Below, piece by piece: positions 52,089 to 63,850 of a stretch of 64,000 bases of DNA (its first letter is position 1; each line of letters begins with the position of its first letter). The notes beneath the pieces were generated by a model. That model saw only the letters and a list, made by a program, of their open reading frames with translations. It searched no databases and was not told the DNA's origin. The DNA lies in NCBI RefSeq assembly GCF_030269925.1, contig NC_085116.1:7688001-7752000 (forward strand), written 5' to 3'. Position numbers and translations under genes: made by a program. This DNA comes from Bombyx mori. Its lineage: Eukaryota; Arthropoda; Insecta; Lepidoptera; Bombycidae.

Positions 52089-55000
52089 ATGGCTAACTGG
52101 ATTTTTGAGTTAAATAATCCACAATTTGTTGTGGCGCCTATGGTTGATGCTAGCGAACTAGCTTGGCGCCTACTCTGTAGACGGCATGGTGCAAATTTGT
52201 GCTACACTCCTATGTTACATAGTAATGTTTTTACAAAAGATGCTAAATACAGGAAAGACAACCTAGTTACTTGTGAAGAAGATCGTCCTTTAATAGTACA
52301 GGTACACATATAATTTAAAGCAAACGAAATTATTTTGTAATATTTACTTGAAATAACTTGTAACTTGAAATAACAAATAATTTCATAACAACTGTTCTTA
52401 GACAGTACTACAATTAACTGACTTTAGTGAAGTTTAATTAAGTAATTGTTACTGTATAGTTTTGCGGTAACAACCCTGAAATTATGGCATCAGCTGCAAA
52501 ATTAGCTGAAGAATATTGTGATGCTATAGACATCAACCTTGGATGTCCTCAATCTATTGCTAAAAGAGGAAGATATGGATCCTTTCTTCAAGATGACTGG
52601 GAATTATTGAAAGAGATCGGTAATGCTAATTGAGGTAAATATTATGCTTATTGCTGATATTGTATTGTATTTTAAAATTATGCAAACTTATCAAAATTAT
52701 TTAATTAGTTAGGCATAATTCAGAAAAAAAATTAAAACGTTACAAATATTTAAAATTACAAATGTAGTAGAGCTGCATGCATAAACAGCAGCCTCTGCCT
52801 GAGTGAATTGGTAGCACAATTGGCTGGTTCCTGTTGCTAAAGTAGTTAGAGGGTATAAGCCAATCCCAAAATGTATCTTACTGTAAAAATAATGCAGCAT
52901 TTAAAACCTTTCCATAAACATAAACAAAAAATATCTAGTTCAATGTATTCTATTATATTATGTATATATGTATAAAGTAGTCAAATATAATGTCAGCAGT
53001 AAGCAAACATTCTTTCCAAAATCAATTCTTATAAGATTTTTATTTTAGTGACTGCAATGTCCAAGGCTGTTTCCATACCAATCACATGTAAAGTGAGAAT
53101 ATTTGAAGATATTGACAAATCAGTAAATTATGCCAAGATGCTAGAAGCATCTGGATGTAAACTCCTAACAGTTCATGGAAGAACAAGAGAGCAGAAAGGG
53201 CCTTTGACTGGCATTGCTAGTTGGAAACATATAAAAGCTATAAGGTAATGTTAAAAAATGTTATTTTTAATGTATTTGAAGGTGGTTTTATTTATCGCGA
53301 ATAATGCTATTTGTTCTACATAAAGCACTTCAGAAACATTGATTAGCCTTGGTACACTTTGGTGCTCAGTAGTTAATAAGTAAGGATTATGAATCTAAAT
53401 TCAATGATTATGTTGACAAACTAAACTGCATTTTCACTGATGGCATTCCACTTAATTTAGATAAAATTATTTGTTGTGAAATGTAATGATTGCTTTTAAT
53501 TATGATGGGAATAAAATAATTATATTTTGCAAAATTTTCAAGGGAGTCTGTATCAATACCTATGCTTGCAAATGGTAATATTCAGTGTCTCGAAGATGTA
53601 TACAGGTGTATAGAATATACCAAAGTTGATGGCGTAATGAGTGCAGAGGGAATTCTTACAAATCCTGCTCTGTTTGAAGGTATTAACCCAGTCACTTGGG
53701 AATTGGCAGAAGAGTATTTAGAATTAGTTTACAGGTATCCCTGCCCCTCATCTTATGTTAGAGGACATCTATTCAAAATTTTCCATAAAATGTGAGTTTG
53801 ATTATTTTACCTTCTATTAAAGTCACTAAGATATCTTCATATTAGTAACATACTTTTCAAAATTATTAAATTTTACTGGTGGTAGGATGTCTTCTGGGTT
53901 TGCATGATTTGGTATCACCACCCTGCCTATTTCTGCTGTGAAACAGTAATACGTTTCGGTTTGAAATATGAGGCAGCCGACGTAGTGTTAAAGTTGAGAC
54001 CTCAGAAGTCATGTCTTGAGTCGGGTGACGGAATTTGCGTTTTAGATATCTATGGGCTATGGTAACCTTTTAACACCAGGAGGGCTGTAAGATCATCCAA
54101 CCATCTAAGCAAAAAAAAAAACTATTTAAAATTATCACTTACACTTCAGATCATTCACAAAATATTTTGCCACCAGTTTCTTCTTTTATCTTTTAATTTA
54201 CTGGTACATTTTAGTTTCACCTTTGATGAGAACAATGATGACCGACAATTACTTGCTACAGCTCAGAACATAAATGACTTCAAGAAAGTTTGTGAAAATC
54301 TAAAAAATAAATATCAACCTTATCAAGAAGGGAAAATACATTATGAAGATGAAGAAAATATATCCAGGACAGGGTACAATTTAATTTTACCACCATGGAT
54401 ATGTCAACCTTATGTGAGAATGTCACCAGAAGCACATACACAGAAAATGCACGAGCTAAGTAAAAATCAGGTAAGACCTTGTGTTTTTTGATGGCACATT
54501 TGTATCTTATTATATTTGAACCTATAATAATATTGTTTGAAACTATTATATTATACAAGTATTGAAAATTTTAATTGGTGACATAATATGATAGTATATT
54601 AACTTATTTACTCACAGATACTTGGTAAGACACTGTTATGTAGCAATACTGCATTTTATCATTTTGCAGAACAATCAGGAATGTAAAAGAATTAATGAAG
54701 ACCAAGATGGAAATCATATATCACGTAAGAAAATGAAAAAGATGAAACGGATGATGCGAAGACCTCAGAAAGCAGATCAAAACCAGAATGGGCGAAATGG
54801 AGATATTTGTTTCAATGATAAATGTCCTAATCCTCTGGTTTGTATTCTGTACTTGATATATAGTTTAGTTATATATACACTTAAGTCATGAGAATCTTAT
54901 GGATAGCCTATAGAAAGAAATGTAAACACAAGTAACTTCTGCGAGATTGACTGTCAGTCTATGCAAAAAAACTTAAAGATTAATGTCAAAAGTTTACGGT

Positions 55001-56726
55001 ACCTCATAAATAAGTATTTTTGGAGAATAGTAAGTAATTTTTAATAGCATTAACAGAATTTTTACATGCAAATATGCTGTCACTGTAGGCAGTTATAGTA
55101 ACAAAAGTATAGTTTGGTATAAGTTAAGTACCCTTATACCCTGATTGCCTGTTCAGCGCGAATCAAGGTATATTGCAAATTGTTACTAAAAATGTATTTT
55201 TGTAACTACGCAAGGGAAAACAATTTAAAATACGTGACTTCCGAACTTTACGTTCGCTAAAGATCGCGCGACTAACTGCGTTCGCATTACATTCCGTGTT
55301 CACTTAATATGGAGTTATTAGAGAGACAAGCATCTATATTTAACTTGATCAATGATTATCGTTTCCGGTAGTAGTACATTCCAGATTCGGGTTTTAGTTC
55401 CATGGAGTATGATAATTCTGTGCACTTAGTTGGGAAAGCATGAAAACCGGGGCCGTGCCTTGTGGCACTGTGTCCCTGAGTGACTGTGAGCAGATATCAT
55501 TATGCGGATCGTAAGCTTATCTACGTACTAAGCTAATAACAAAGCAGCAGGTCCCTATTACCGTAGTTTGTGCATTAGCCAGTGTCAAGTAATAAGATTT
55601 TTTGGCTGTTTTAATTATTTAAAGTTTATGAATAATAAAAAATGAAAGAAACTGTCCATGTTGACCATTTGTAATATCAGTGTAAGTATGAATGAAATTA
55701 GCAGCGTGGGACGGTATAGATAAATTAGGGTTTTTTTTATTGCTTAGATGGGTGGACGAGCTCACAGCCCACCTGGTGGTAACTGGAGCCCATAGACATC
55801 TACAACATAAATGCGCCACCCACCTTGAGATATAAGTTCTAAGATCTCGGTATAGTTACAACGGCTGCCCTACCCTTCAGACCGAAACGCATTACTGCTT
55901 CACGGTAGAAATAGGCAGGGTGGTGATACCTACCCGCGCGGACTCAGAAGAGCTCCTACCACCAGTATTTACGCAAATTATAATTTTGCGGGTTTGATTT
56001 TTATTACACGATGTTATTCCTTCACTGTGGAAGTCAATCGTGAACATTTGTTGAGTACGTATTTCATTAGAAAAATTGGTACCCGCCTGGGATTCGAACA
56101 TTGATGCATCGCTCAACACGAATGCACCGGATGTCTTATCCTTTAGGCCACGACGACGGTTGAGAAAGTAATTCGATTACTGTAGTAATTAACTCTGCAA
56201 ATTACAATATGAAGTGAAATGAAATGAAGTTGATTAATATTATGAAACATGGCATGAAATGAAATAAAATGAGATAATATGGGATGAAGTATAATCTCAG
56301 TAAAATGGTGATCATTTACTGGGATTTTTTCAGTGAACTTTTTGGAGGATCTCGAGAAGTTAGGTTCAGCGGCTTTGTTTCATTTTCCAACATTTGTGTA
56401 CTTTGACAGATACTATACAGAAAATAAATCACCGTTATTACACTTTTTAAACCTGAAGAAACACTAAATAGACAAAATAAAACAAATGACACGACTTCAC
56501 TCCTCGTGTTCCCGCCAAAAACCCAAACCGTAGATTAGACACATTAAACTACATTGTTTCCTTTTTATCATTTCAGGGCGGTAAATGTACATACAAATTA
56601 TGTAAAAAATGTTGTAAAAATAAGTGTTACGAAGAAGACTTGGATTGTAGAGGTCACAGGATACTTGTTCATACTAGAAGAGAAATTGCCAAATTATTTG
56701 CAAATAAAAATACTGAGGAGACGTAG
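52089..56726 (+). CDS. DUS1L: tRNA-dihydrouridine(16/17) synthase, DUS1L type
   Basis: Seven exons: 52089-52301, 52460-52619, 53049-53244, 53543-53791, 54215-54470, 54670-54837 and 56577-56726. They give 464 codons including stop. The flavin-dependent TIM-barrel is shown by [30 protein letters not shown] (catalytic cysteine at residue 100), [25 protein letters not shown] and [10 protein letters not shown] Lys/Met-rich basic linker follows, then a C-terminal cysteine cluster ([24 protein letters not shown]) as in human DUS1L. The enzyme reduces uridine in the D-loop of tRNA using NAD(P)H and FMN. An AATAAA lies at 56748-56753. The donor of intron 6 (GTTTGT) is weak. Introns 4 and 6 carry SINEs, and intron 6 also a family A repeat. 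Confidence 0.96.
53876..54113 (+). mobile_element. Bm1-like SINE, head-less copy
   Basis: ACTGGTGGTAGGATGTCTTC through CCAACCATCTAAGCAAAAAA marks a diverged plus-strand copy in intron 4 of DUS1L. It starts at the same base as the copy at 36424. Confidence 0.6.
55732..56156 (-). mobile_element. Bm1-like SINE with tRNA-like head
   Basis: Body, middle (TTACACGATGTTATTCCTTC, GGAAGTCAATCGTGAACA) and head (CCTGGGATTCGAACATTG, CTTATCCTTTAGGCCACGAC) are all present, so this is close to full length. No clear target duplication was found. It is in intron 6 of DUS1L. Confidence 0.7.
56205..56528 (-). repeat. Dispersed repeat family A, partial inverted copy
   Basis: AAATGAAATGAAGTTGATTA, CAGTAAAATGGTGATCATTT, TTTAAACCTGAAGAAACACT and GTTCCCGCCAAAAA match the copy at 50880-51215. 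It stops before the family head. It ends about 50 bp from the last DUS1L exon. Confidence 0.55.
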
Positions 56727-56753
56727 CTGTTAAGATATTTTTTTTGAAATAAA

Positions 56754-58185
56754 TTGACTACCTGATTATTGAAATTGATTGCTTATATTGTTACTGAGAA
56801 ACATATTATGTTACCTCGTGATTCAATGTTATCAGTAGCGCTTCCCACGCAAGCTATTGCAGGATCAAAATGTAACTTTATACAGGACCCCCTTCGTATA
56901 AGACAGCTAATTCGCATCATGCTATATCTAAACCGTGATAAACGAACCTTGAAATAATATACGTATAAAAGGCAATGTGTACCGTTTTATATCGAAACCA
57001 TGACTTAAGGTGTAAGTAATATTTTATGATAGCTTATAGCTTATTTTATGATAACATACGTTAGCTTCGTTTAACTCTAATGATTTTGCATTCGATGTTG
57101 GTTTTTCTCCGCAATTTATACAATCTTCAAATTCCAGTTTTTTCTTTCGACTGAAATAAATATTCGTTTAAATTTTTTTTTCTTGATCTTGTCAGACATT
57201 ATCTAATTTGATTGATTGATTTGATTGATTCAATTTCCAAAATTAGAATTATTATAAACGTTACAACTTAATTTTTTACATACCACAAATTGAAATTACT
57301 ATGCACTATAAAATTATAAGAAATAGCCATGATTGACTTTTTTACTTTTCAGTTTCCCTACCAAAATGTTAAAAAAATAAACCAAGAAACAAGTTCTCAA
57401 TATCATTTACAAAGAACAAAACCCACTTAACCTTCACTTCTCAAAATGAAATGAGAAAGTTTTCAGTAGCAATAAAGTTGGTAAACTTTTCCATATTGAA
57501 AATCAAATTTTCAACGCATATTGGATTTTTTAAATCGTGACGTATTAAAATGGTGTTACAATTATTCTCAATTCTTGTAACGTGTAATATCGAAACTGTA
57601 TAATCTTATTATTATATACATAATCTTATTCTTATATACACAGGTTTATACCGTGAGTATAGATATATACACGAATACCTGTTGTTGCGTTTAGATATTA
57701 TTAATTAAAAAGTATTTAAATATCAATAGCCATATTGGCGATTGTGACGTCACTGGTCTATGAAGGCAAAAAATAATTAAATAATATATTATAAATAATT
57801 AAAATTCCAAGAAAACTTCCCTGCTTCCAAAATTATGTTTGTTTTATCCTTTCCGAAGCTTGATCTTCGTTTAGACGTGTTTACTTAAAATAGAATAATT
57901 TGATCGTCTTGTTGGTGTAACTGTTACTAATGCTCCACGGGTCCGCGCTCGGTTGGATATTGAATATATGCATATACATACGAAATCTATTTTGGCGAAC
58001 TAACTAACCATTGAAATCCAGATCTGAAACATTACTTCCGTACTACGTCAGTTAATCAGCTTTTTGTCATAAATGAGTTAACAATCTCACGGCATGCTTG
58101 AAGTTGAGTAGTAAAAGAGTAGTTACTCCAATTCGTAGACACCACTATTCATACATAGTATATTCGTACTGTATCCAATACCGTA
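56754..58185. other. Intergenic, no recognised gene
   Basis: This is AT-rich sequence between DUS1L and the palmitoyltransferase gene. I see only short chance frames (for example 56769-56957 plus) and no domain or repeat that I can name. Confidence 0.4.
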
Positions 58186-58189
58186 TTTA

Positions 58190-58475
58190 CCATAAGGGCA
58201 CACGGGGCCCGTGCCCAGGGCCCCCATTCTCAGGGGCCCCCTAAGGACCGACAATTTCTCTCACACATTTATCCGGTTTCCATTATCGTAATAACCAAAA
58301 TACCAGCCGCATTCTAATATCATTAATGACATATTATATCATACCGTATTTGATTACCTATAATAAAGGGTCATACTCAGTAAAAAAAGTTATTATAATT
58401 CGCTTTTTTTACTTTCCAAAAGGGCCTCAAATTCTTGTGTGCCCAGGGCCCCCCTAATTTAAAACGTCCCTGACT
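58190..58475. repeat. Possible DNA-transposon remnant with GGGCCC-rich ends
   Basis: CCCGTGCCCAGGGCCCCCAT (58210-58230) and TGTGCCCAGGGCCCCCCTAA (58438-58458) are near-identical blocks in direct orientation enclosing AT-rich DNA. Such blocks occur at the ends of some hAT-related insect elements, but TIRs or a TSD were not demonstrated. Confidence 0.3.
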
Positions 58476-58582
58476 GTATCACAATACCTCCAAGCACCAT
58501 TAATTATATGGAGCCATTTATTGTATGTACCGTGCGTACTTGGATATTCTTTTCTAACGTATGTTGAATTGAATATATCCGA

Positions 58583-58693
58583 GCACTGCTCTTGCTAGGG
58601 CTAGAATTAGCACATTCTCTCAGGTCGAGCTTCTTGAGTTCGTTATGTCACGGCGTAGCTCCTAGGATACCAGCGAATAGGTAGAAAAAAAAA
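58583..58693 (+). mobile_element. Jockey-like LINE 3' tip
   Basis: GAGCACTGCTCTTGCTAGGG, then a diverged GTCGAGCTTCTTGAGTTC and an A run at 58684-58693, correspond to the last 110 bp of the LINE 3' UTR. Confidence 0.4.
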
Positions 58694-59321
58694 CTAATAT
58701 CTTAGTATTCCCTCGTAATTATTAGTGGAGTGTCGTATGACGAGCTCTAACGGATATGTACCACCACTGTAACTATTAATCATTTAAAAAATTGCAACAA
58801 TCATTATCACAATACAAAATTGAAACTTCATATTTCACGTTGCGTTGTGCCCCGACACCCAACAGCTTCGGTAAACACTTAAAACCGAGTTGGTCGTGAA
58901 TAAATAAATTATTAAAAATAATTAATATTTAAACAATGACGTTAAATAATAATATGTATGTACCGCTTCTGTTGTATATAATTTCAGTTGCTATAGAAAC
59001 TAAGTAGCTCTGTACTGTATACAGCGAATAGGTAGGTACGGTAAAAAAGACAGTGTACCTACATGTGTTAATATACATGCTACTTTATTCACGGACTATG
59101 TACCTACATTGATAAACTTCGAGTGCCTTGCCTAGATAATCTCTACATTATTAATATTATTGAGATTTATAGATAATGAGTGACGCAGAAAAAACATGAA
59201 TGTATTGTAACTTACTAAATCTATAATACCGAAACGTTTGCGCGCGCAAGTTCGTCGCATGTCTATGTAATCATCAATATGGTTAGACGTTCTAAGACTA
59301 CGTATCTGTGTGAAAGGAATT

Positions 59322-59372
59322 TTAATGTTTTTAAACACAAATACACACCGTATTTGTGTTTAAAAACATTAA
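59322..59372. repeat. Perfect 23-bp inverted repeat, 5-bp loop
   Basis: Arms 59322-59344 and 59350-59372 (TTAATGTTTTTAAACACAAA then TAC, and its exact complement) are separated by ACACC. In RNA this would form a 23-bp hairpin. It lies 168 bp upstream of the palmitoyltransferase start codon, in its presumed promoter or 5' UTR. Confidence 0.85.
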
Positions 59373-59539
59373 TATTTAACGAAACATTAAAAAGATTTAT
59401 TGAAAAGCGAAACAATTTGTAAGTTAAATTAAAATGACTATGGAGCTAGCATGTGAACACTGCACCCTATGGCCTTACAAACAAAATTAATAATAAGATT
59501 AAAGATTAAAATATAAATAAAGTGATTACTTGAAGGCAA

Positions 59540-60583
59540 ATGGCCGAATGCTGCATTATAACAAATTCTTCACCTCGGCTACAACGAAGATTAAATGGTT
59601 TTCAACTACCACTGAATTATCTGCAAGTTCTTGGGTGGATTGCTCTCATTGGAACTGCTCTAATAAATTTTATATTTTTGATACAAATACAGTTCAATGA
59701 ATTAAGAATGATATCCCTGATTGTGTACACAGTGCTGTACGTGTCACATACTATCGCTCACGTTACTGCATCCATGCTAGATCCAAGTGAGACCGAATTG
59801 AGAAAGATGGAAATAAATATTATTCCGGAATTCGATCGAACTATTCACGCGCATGTCATTGAGAATGGAAGATGTCATTTATGCAACATACAAGCAACAA
59901 GTAGATATACTAAACACTGTAGTATTTGCAATAAATGTGTGGATCAATTTGATCATCACTGCAAGTGGTTGAACAACTGCATTGGAAACAGGAACTACTT
60001 GCCGTTCATTGCATCTGTTATTACAGCTTTGATGATATCTGCGTTTACGGCTGCATTGTGTCTTACAGACATTGTTTTGTTTTTAACTAATCCGTATAAA
60101 TTAAGTACTGGCCATTATAATTATATCAATTGTACTATAAGCAAAGAGACGTACTCTGAATTTTGTAAAATATCTATGCCATTGTTAGCATTTTTAGTGT
60201 TATTCTTTATAATAGCTATTGGGATATCATGTGCCTTGTTACATTTATGCTGTTTTCACGTTTACATCTCATATTTGGGAGTTTCCACTTATGAATATGT
60301 TATGAAAAGTGGCACATCAGAAGCAATACGCTGTCAATGCTTTATTTGTAAGTGTCGCAGAATAAGTTTACCGAAAATGTATATTAAAGACAACACGAAA
60401 CCCGATGATGAAGTTGTTGATAAACACGACAAACCAGAATTAATAGACGGATTATACGACAGCGAAACTCGAAATGGCAGCAATCTAATTGTTTTGGTAA
60501 ATAACCAATTGGATAGAGCAAGAAATTGGTTTGTATTCGATAGGAATAAAGTACATCCGCACAATGTTGATAGTGACAGATAA
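59540..60583 (+). CDS. ZDHHC1: DHHC palmitoyltransferase, ZDHHC1/ZDHHC11 type, intronless
   Basis: One uninterrupted frame gives 347 residues. Two membrane segments come first (about 24-50 and 56-78). Next is the cysteine-rich DHHC domain: HVIENGRCHLCNIQATSRYT from 105, and KHCSICNKCV, DHHC at 138-141, and KWLNNCIGNRNY. Two more membrane segments (about 153-181 and 207-240) and a cytosolic tail with CQCFICKCRR follow. The residues around DHHC and the later CCFHVYISYLGVSTYEYV match human ZDHHC1 best (recalled). Cysteine 141 should carry the acyl intermediate for S-palmitoylation of proteins at ER/Golgi membranes. An AATAAA lies at 60614-60619. The absence of introns is unlike every other gene here and would fit a retrocopy. 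The exact orthologue is less certain than the family. Confidence 0.93.
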   Translation: MAECCIITNSSPRLQRRLNGFQLPLNYLQVLGWIALIGTALINFIFLIQIQFNELRMISLIVYTVLYVSHTIAHVTASMLDPSETELRKMEINIIPEFDRTIHAHVIENGRCHLCNIQATSRYTKHCSICNKCVDQFDHHCKWLNNCIGNRNYLPFIASVITALMISAFTAALCLTDIVLFLTNPYKLSTGHYNYINCTISKETYSEFCKISMPLLAFLVLFFIIAIGISCALLHLCCFHVYISYLGVSTYEYVMKSGTSEAIRCQCFICKCRRISLPKMYIKDNTKPDDEVVDKHDKPELIDGLYDSETRNGSNLIVLVNNQLDRARNWFVFDRNKVHPHNVDSDR

Positions 60584-60619
60584 TGCTTCTATTTTTATAC
60601 AAGCTTTATAAACAATAAA

Positions 60620-61450
60620 ATAAGTATACACTATCGTAAGATGATTTTATTACAAAAATTACAATATCTCTAGAGATCGTTTTAAGAAATGGTGTCCCGT
60701 GTATTCTACGGTCAATTTCATAAATCTTAAATTTTCTTTTTCTCAGCATTGGTGAATAACGCGATCGACTTTGATACATAAAAGTCTCAACTGTATTGTT
60801 TAATAACTGCCCTTGGTTCAAAACGTTTTGCCCCACTAAAAGGCAGGACGGTGGTACCTATAGAAAATACTTAGGAAGTGAAGTGTAGGTACTTATCCGT
60901 TGATACTTCACTAGATACACCATATCATTAAAAATAATTTTTTATAAGAACTGAGTTCTCAACTAGTTGAAAGCCCTACATTTTTTTTAGATGAAATTAT
61001 AGGTAGATGAGCTCTGCCACAAGAATCCAATTGCCGTTCCGAAAAATAAGAATTCCGATAAGAATGGTGCCGTTGACGGAATTCGTAACTGTATTGATAC
61101 GTGTGTCCGATTTATTTGTGTTGGTATTGGTAGATATACGAGGATATTAAAATCACTTTTAAAAAATTAATTAATTCAATACTTTCATTATTAATATGGG
61201 ATAAAACTTAACACAAAATTTGATTTTCCAGAAAAGTGCCACCTTCGGTGCTTCTGTCCAAGAGACAGATAAATAATCTAATTAAAATAAAACTGACCAT
61301 TCGAAGGTACTGACGATGTTTGCTGTGCTCAGTACTTTGATATACATTACATTAATATAAGAGTAACATATAGGACAGGCTTGCCACATTCTCTGGTTCG
61401 TGGTTTAAAGTTTTTTTGTTAACCTTGTGGCTTAACCAGGACGAATTTGA
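60620..61450. other. Intergenic, no recognised gene
   Basis: AT-rich sequence with chance frames such as 60606-60836 on the minus strand. No domain, repeat family or RNA gene was recognised. Confidence 0.35.
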
Positions 61451-61469
61451 GGACTTAGCCAGGAAGTTT

Positions 61470-61688
61470 TGAGGCCTAACAGCAAAGTCAGCAACAGCCA
61501 GTGCATCTACCACCAGATCGGAATCGTGAGACTCGCTGAGAAGCTGTGAGCTGGCGCTATGGATTAAGTGTCACGTCGAACTCTGCGGAGAGTACTATAA
61601 CCTATACTTTGGTTGCTGCTAGTAGAGTCCAACAGCAGCGAGACTGGTTCAAAACAATTAGTAAGGAGGAGTGTAGGGCATCGACAGT
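61470..61688 (-). mobile_element. Jockey-like LINE fragment, host of an R1-type insertion
   Basis: GAGGCCTAACAGCAAAGTCA, CACCAGATCGGAATCGTGAG and TAAGTGTCACGTCGAACTCT track the 3' UTR and last codons of the jockey-like LINE at 20270-20420. The piece is interrupted at AGGGCATCGACAGT (61675-61688) and resumes at 62466 (GACATCGACCC) for a short distance. Confidence 0.5.
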
Positions 61689-62451
61689 CCACCATTGTGG
61701 TTGCGACTTGGACACGGCAGAGCATACGCTCGTCGCCTGCCCCGTATGGGAGGGGTGGCGCCGTGTCCTCGTCGCAAAAATAGGAACCGACTTGTCGTTG
61801 CCTAGTGTTGTGGCATCGATGCTCGGCGACGACGAGTCGTGGAAGGCGATGCTCGACTTCTGCGAGTGCACCATCTCGCAGAAGGAGGCGGCGGGGCGCG
61901 TGAGAGACGCACAATCCCGCCGCCGTCGAGCGGGGGCCAGGGAGGCGGATCTCGCCCAAGCCCTGGCCCTCTAAGTGTTTCGGGTCCCCCTCACATGTCG
62001 GTCTGGGGACCGGCGAGGGGGGCCTAAGAAGACGACGTGCAAGCTGCTCTGCACGCGTTTTACGCAAGAGCATCCGGGTGATGGAAGGCCGGCTATCCTC
62101 GACCCACGCTGGTTCTGGCCCAGCGGGGTATTCCGTAGGGTAACCCACTCTAACCGGCGCCATCTAGGCGGGCTTCGGACAGTCTGCCGACCGAGAGGGC
62201 TGGTGGTCGTGGCGCCGACGACCGCCAGTCCGGCGTCCCGAGGGGGAGGGTGATGGGAGAGATGTGCTCCGCACTAAACGCTTCACTTTCCCCCCTTTGC
62301 CTTGTCATGAGTTCTGTCTCATGCGAGGTTTGGACGTTGGTTGTTGAGCGACAGGAGGTTTTAGTCAGTTCGACTCTGACATACCCCGCCCAGTATCCCC
62401 AGAAAAGGGCGGAAGTCCGGCGATTTCCTCCTGACCAAAAAAAAAAAAAAA
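61689..62451 (+). mobile_element. 5'-truncated R1-clade LINE 3' end with 14-bp TSD
   Basis: The coding part ends at 61974. It carries the R1-type C-terminal zinc-knuckle region (HHCGCDLDTAEHTLVACPVW) and a tail ending DLAQALAL. A GC-rich 3' UTR and an A tail (62437-62452) follow. AGGGCATCGACAGT flanks it at 61675-61688 and 62452-62465. It is related to, but not the same subfamily as, the copy at 7759-8525. Confidence 0.8.
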
Positions 62452-62837
62452 AGGGCATCGACAGTGACATCGACCCAGGTTATCGTGAGGCGCCGCTGAC
62501 GCAAAATAGCGTCCCGACGATGTCTGTGTGCTTTGGAGTCGTTGATATACGATAGGTTGAGGTATGCCGTATTATAATGAAATATATTCGACCGTGATGC
62601 ATTAATTGTTATCACATATCATTTGCCTCATCGAATAAACACAAAAATGGTGACGTTGTCAATCCTGTCTAAATTAACTATTTCTTATTGCATCCATATT
62701 AGAAAACAGATATTCTCAAAGAATTCATTCTGCAAAACAAAGTCAGAAATTGATTAAGGTACGATATATGAAATGTCGGTTTTTTGTTTGTTAAAAAAAA
62801 TCGATGACGACTATTACGTTCGGTTAAAATAATGTAG

Positions 62838-63250
62838 GGTCATCATCATCAGCCTGCAGCAGTCCACTGCTGGACATAAGCCTCCCCCAAAGCTCGCCAC
62901 TGAACCCGATCTTCGGTTCTACGCATCCAGTTACTGCCAGCTGCCTTGCGCAGGTCGTCGCTCCGTCTAGCAGGAGGGCGTCCTACACTACGTTTGCCGG
63001 TTTGCGGTCTCCACTCCAGAACACGTCTACCCCAACGGTTATCAGTTCTGCGACATATGTGACCAGCCCACTGCCACTTCAGCTTACTAACTCTGCGAGC
63101 TATATCGATAACTTTGGTTTTTGCCCGAATGACCTCATTGCGTATTCGGTCTCGCAATGACAAACCAAGCATAGCTCGCTGAGTAACTGTTAGTTGGTGG
63201 ACTAGTCGCACAGTCAGTGTCCACGTTTCGGCTCCGTAGGTAAGCACGGG
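62838..63250 (-). mobile_element. RTE-like LINE, C-terminal end
   Basis: The minus-strand frame 63247-62849 reads LTYGAETWTL, LSLRDRIRNEVIRAKTKVID, KLKWQWAGHICRRTDNRW, GKRSVGRPPARR and AYVQQWTAAG, the C-terminus typical of RTE-type LINE polyproteins of moths. The 3' end is a short ATG-repeat tail (ATCATCATC on the plus strand). It is severely 5'-truncated. Confidence 0.8.
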
Positions 63251-63479
63251 TAGGACGCACTGTGTAGGGTGTGATCCTTTTATTATAAATTAGGTACCTA
63301 CCTATGAGATTTGTTTGAAAACTGAAATGTCTGGGTTTTGACATAACATTAGAATTGATAGTCTTAAAAGCCGTATGAATCATTTAGAAATATTGAAATT
63401 AATATCAGAGACATGCATAGCTTGTATAATCTCTAATCAATGACTAATTAATTTTTTAATTTTAATTATCATACAAAGC

Positions 63480-63850
63480 TAAGAGTCGAGTCAACGGAAT
63501 GGCAGCGTCGCGGCGAGCACTTTCTGTCTGAAATAATTTTAAATTTTATCTTATATATACTTAAAAGATTAGTATCGCTTGAAAAGTTCGCGATACAACC
63601 GCCGCCCGCCCGCCCGCGGTGAAGCGAACAGCCGAACGCCACGTGAGTCTTGTCGATGGTTCTGTCCGCGGCTGCCAGCGGCGACAAAAGCCCACCAAAG
63701 CGACACCGCGGTTATATGTAATAACCAATTCCATCCAAACACACGAGTATCATTACCGAATGAAGAAACTAAATTAGTCAAGAGGAGAGTAGGCGCGTGC
63801 AGTCTGGAGGCCGCCGGCCACTGCCATTCTGGTGTGACTCGGTCCTAATC
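63480..63850. promoter_or_regulatory. CpG-rich segment, possible promoter or first exon of a gene to the right
   Basis: GGCAGCGTCGCGGCGAGC and the dense CGCCGCCCGCCCGCCCGCGG (63600-63620) stand out from AT-rich flanks. A CACGTG E-box with an overlapping GTGAGT splice-donor-like site is at 63640-63648. No repeat family was recognised here and no convincing long frame is present. The reading as a promoter is inference. Confidence 0.3.

Noticed and set aside
62849..63247. 132-codon minus-strand frame as a small gene
   Set aside because: It is the conserved C-terminus of an RTE-like LINE with no upstream part.
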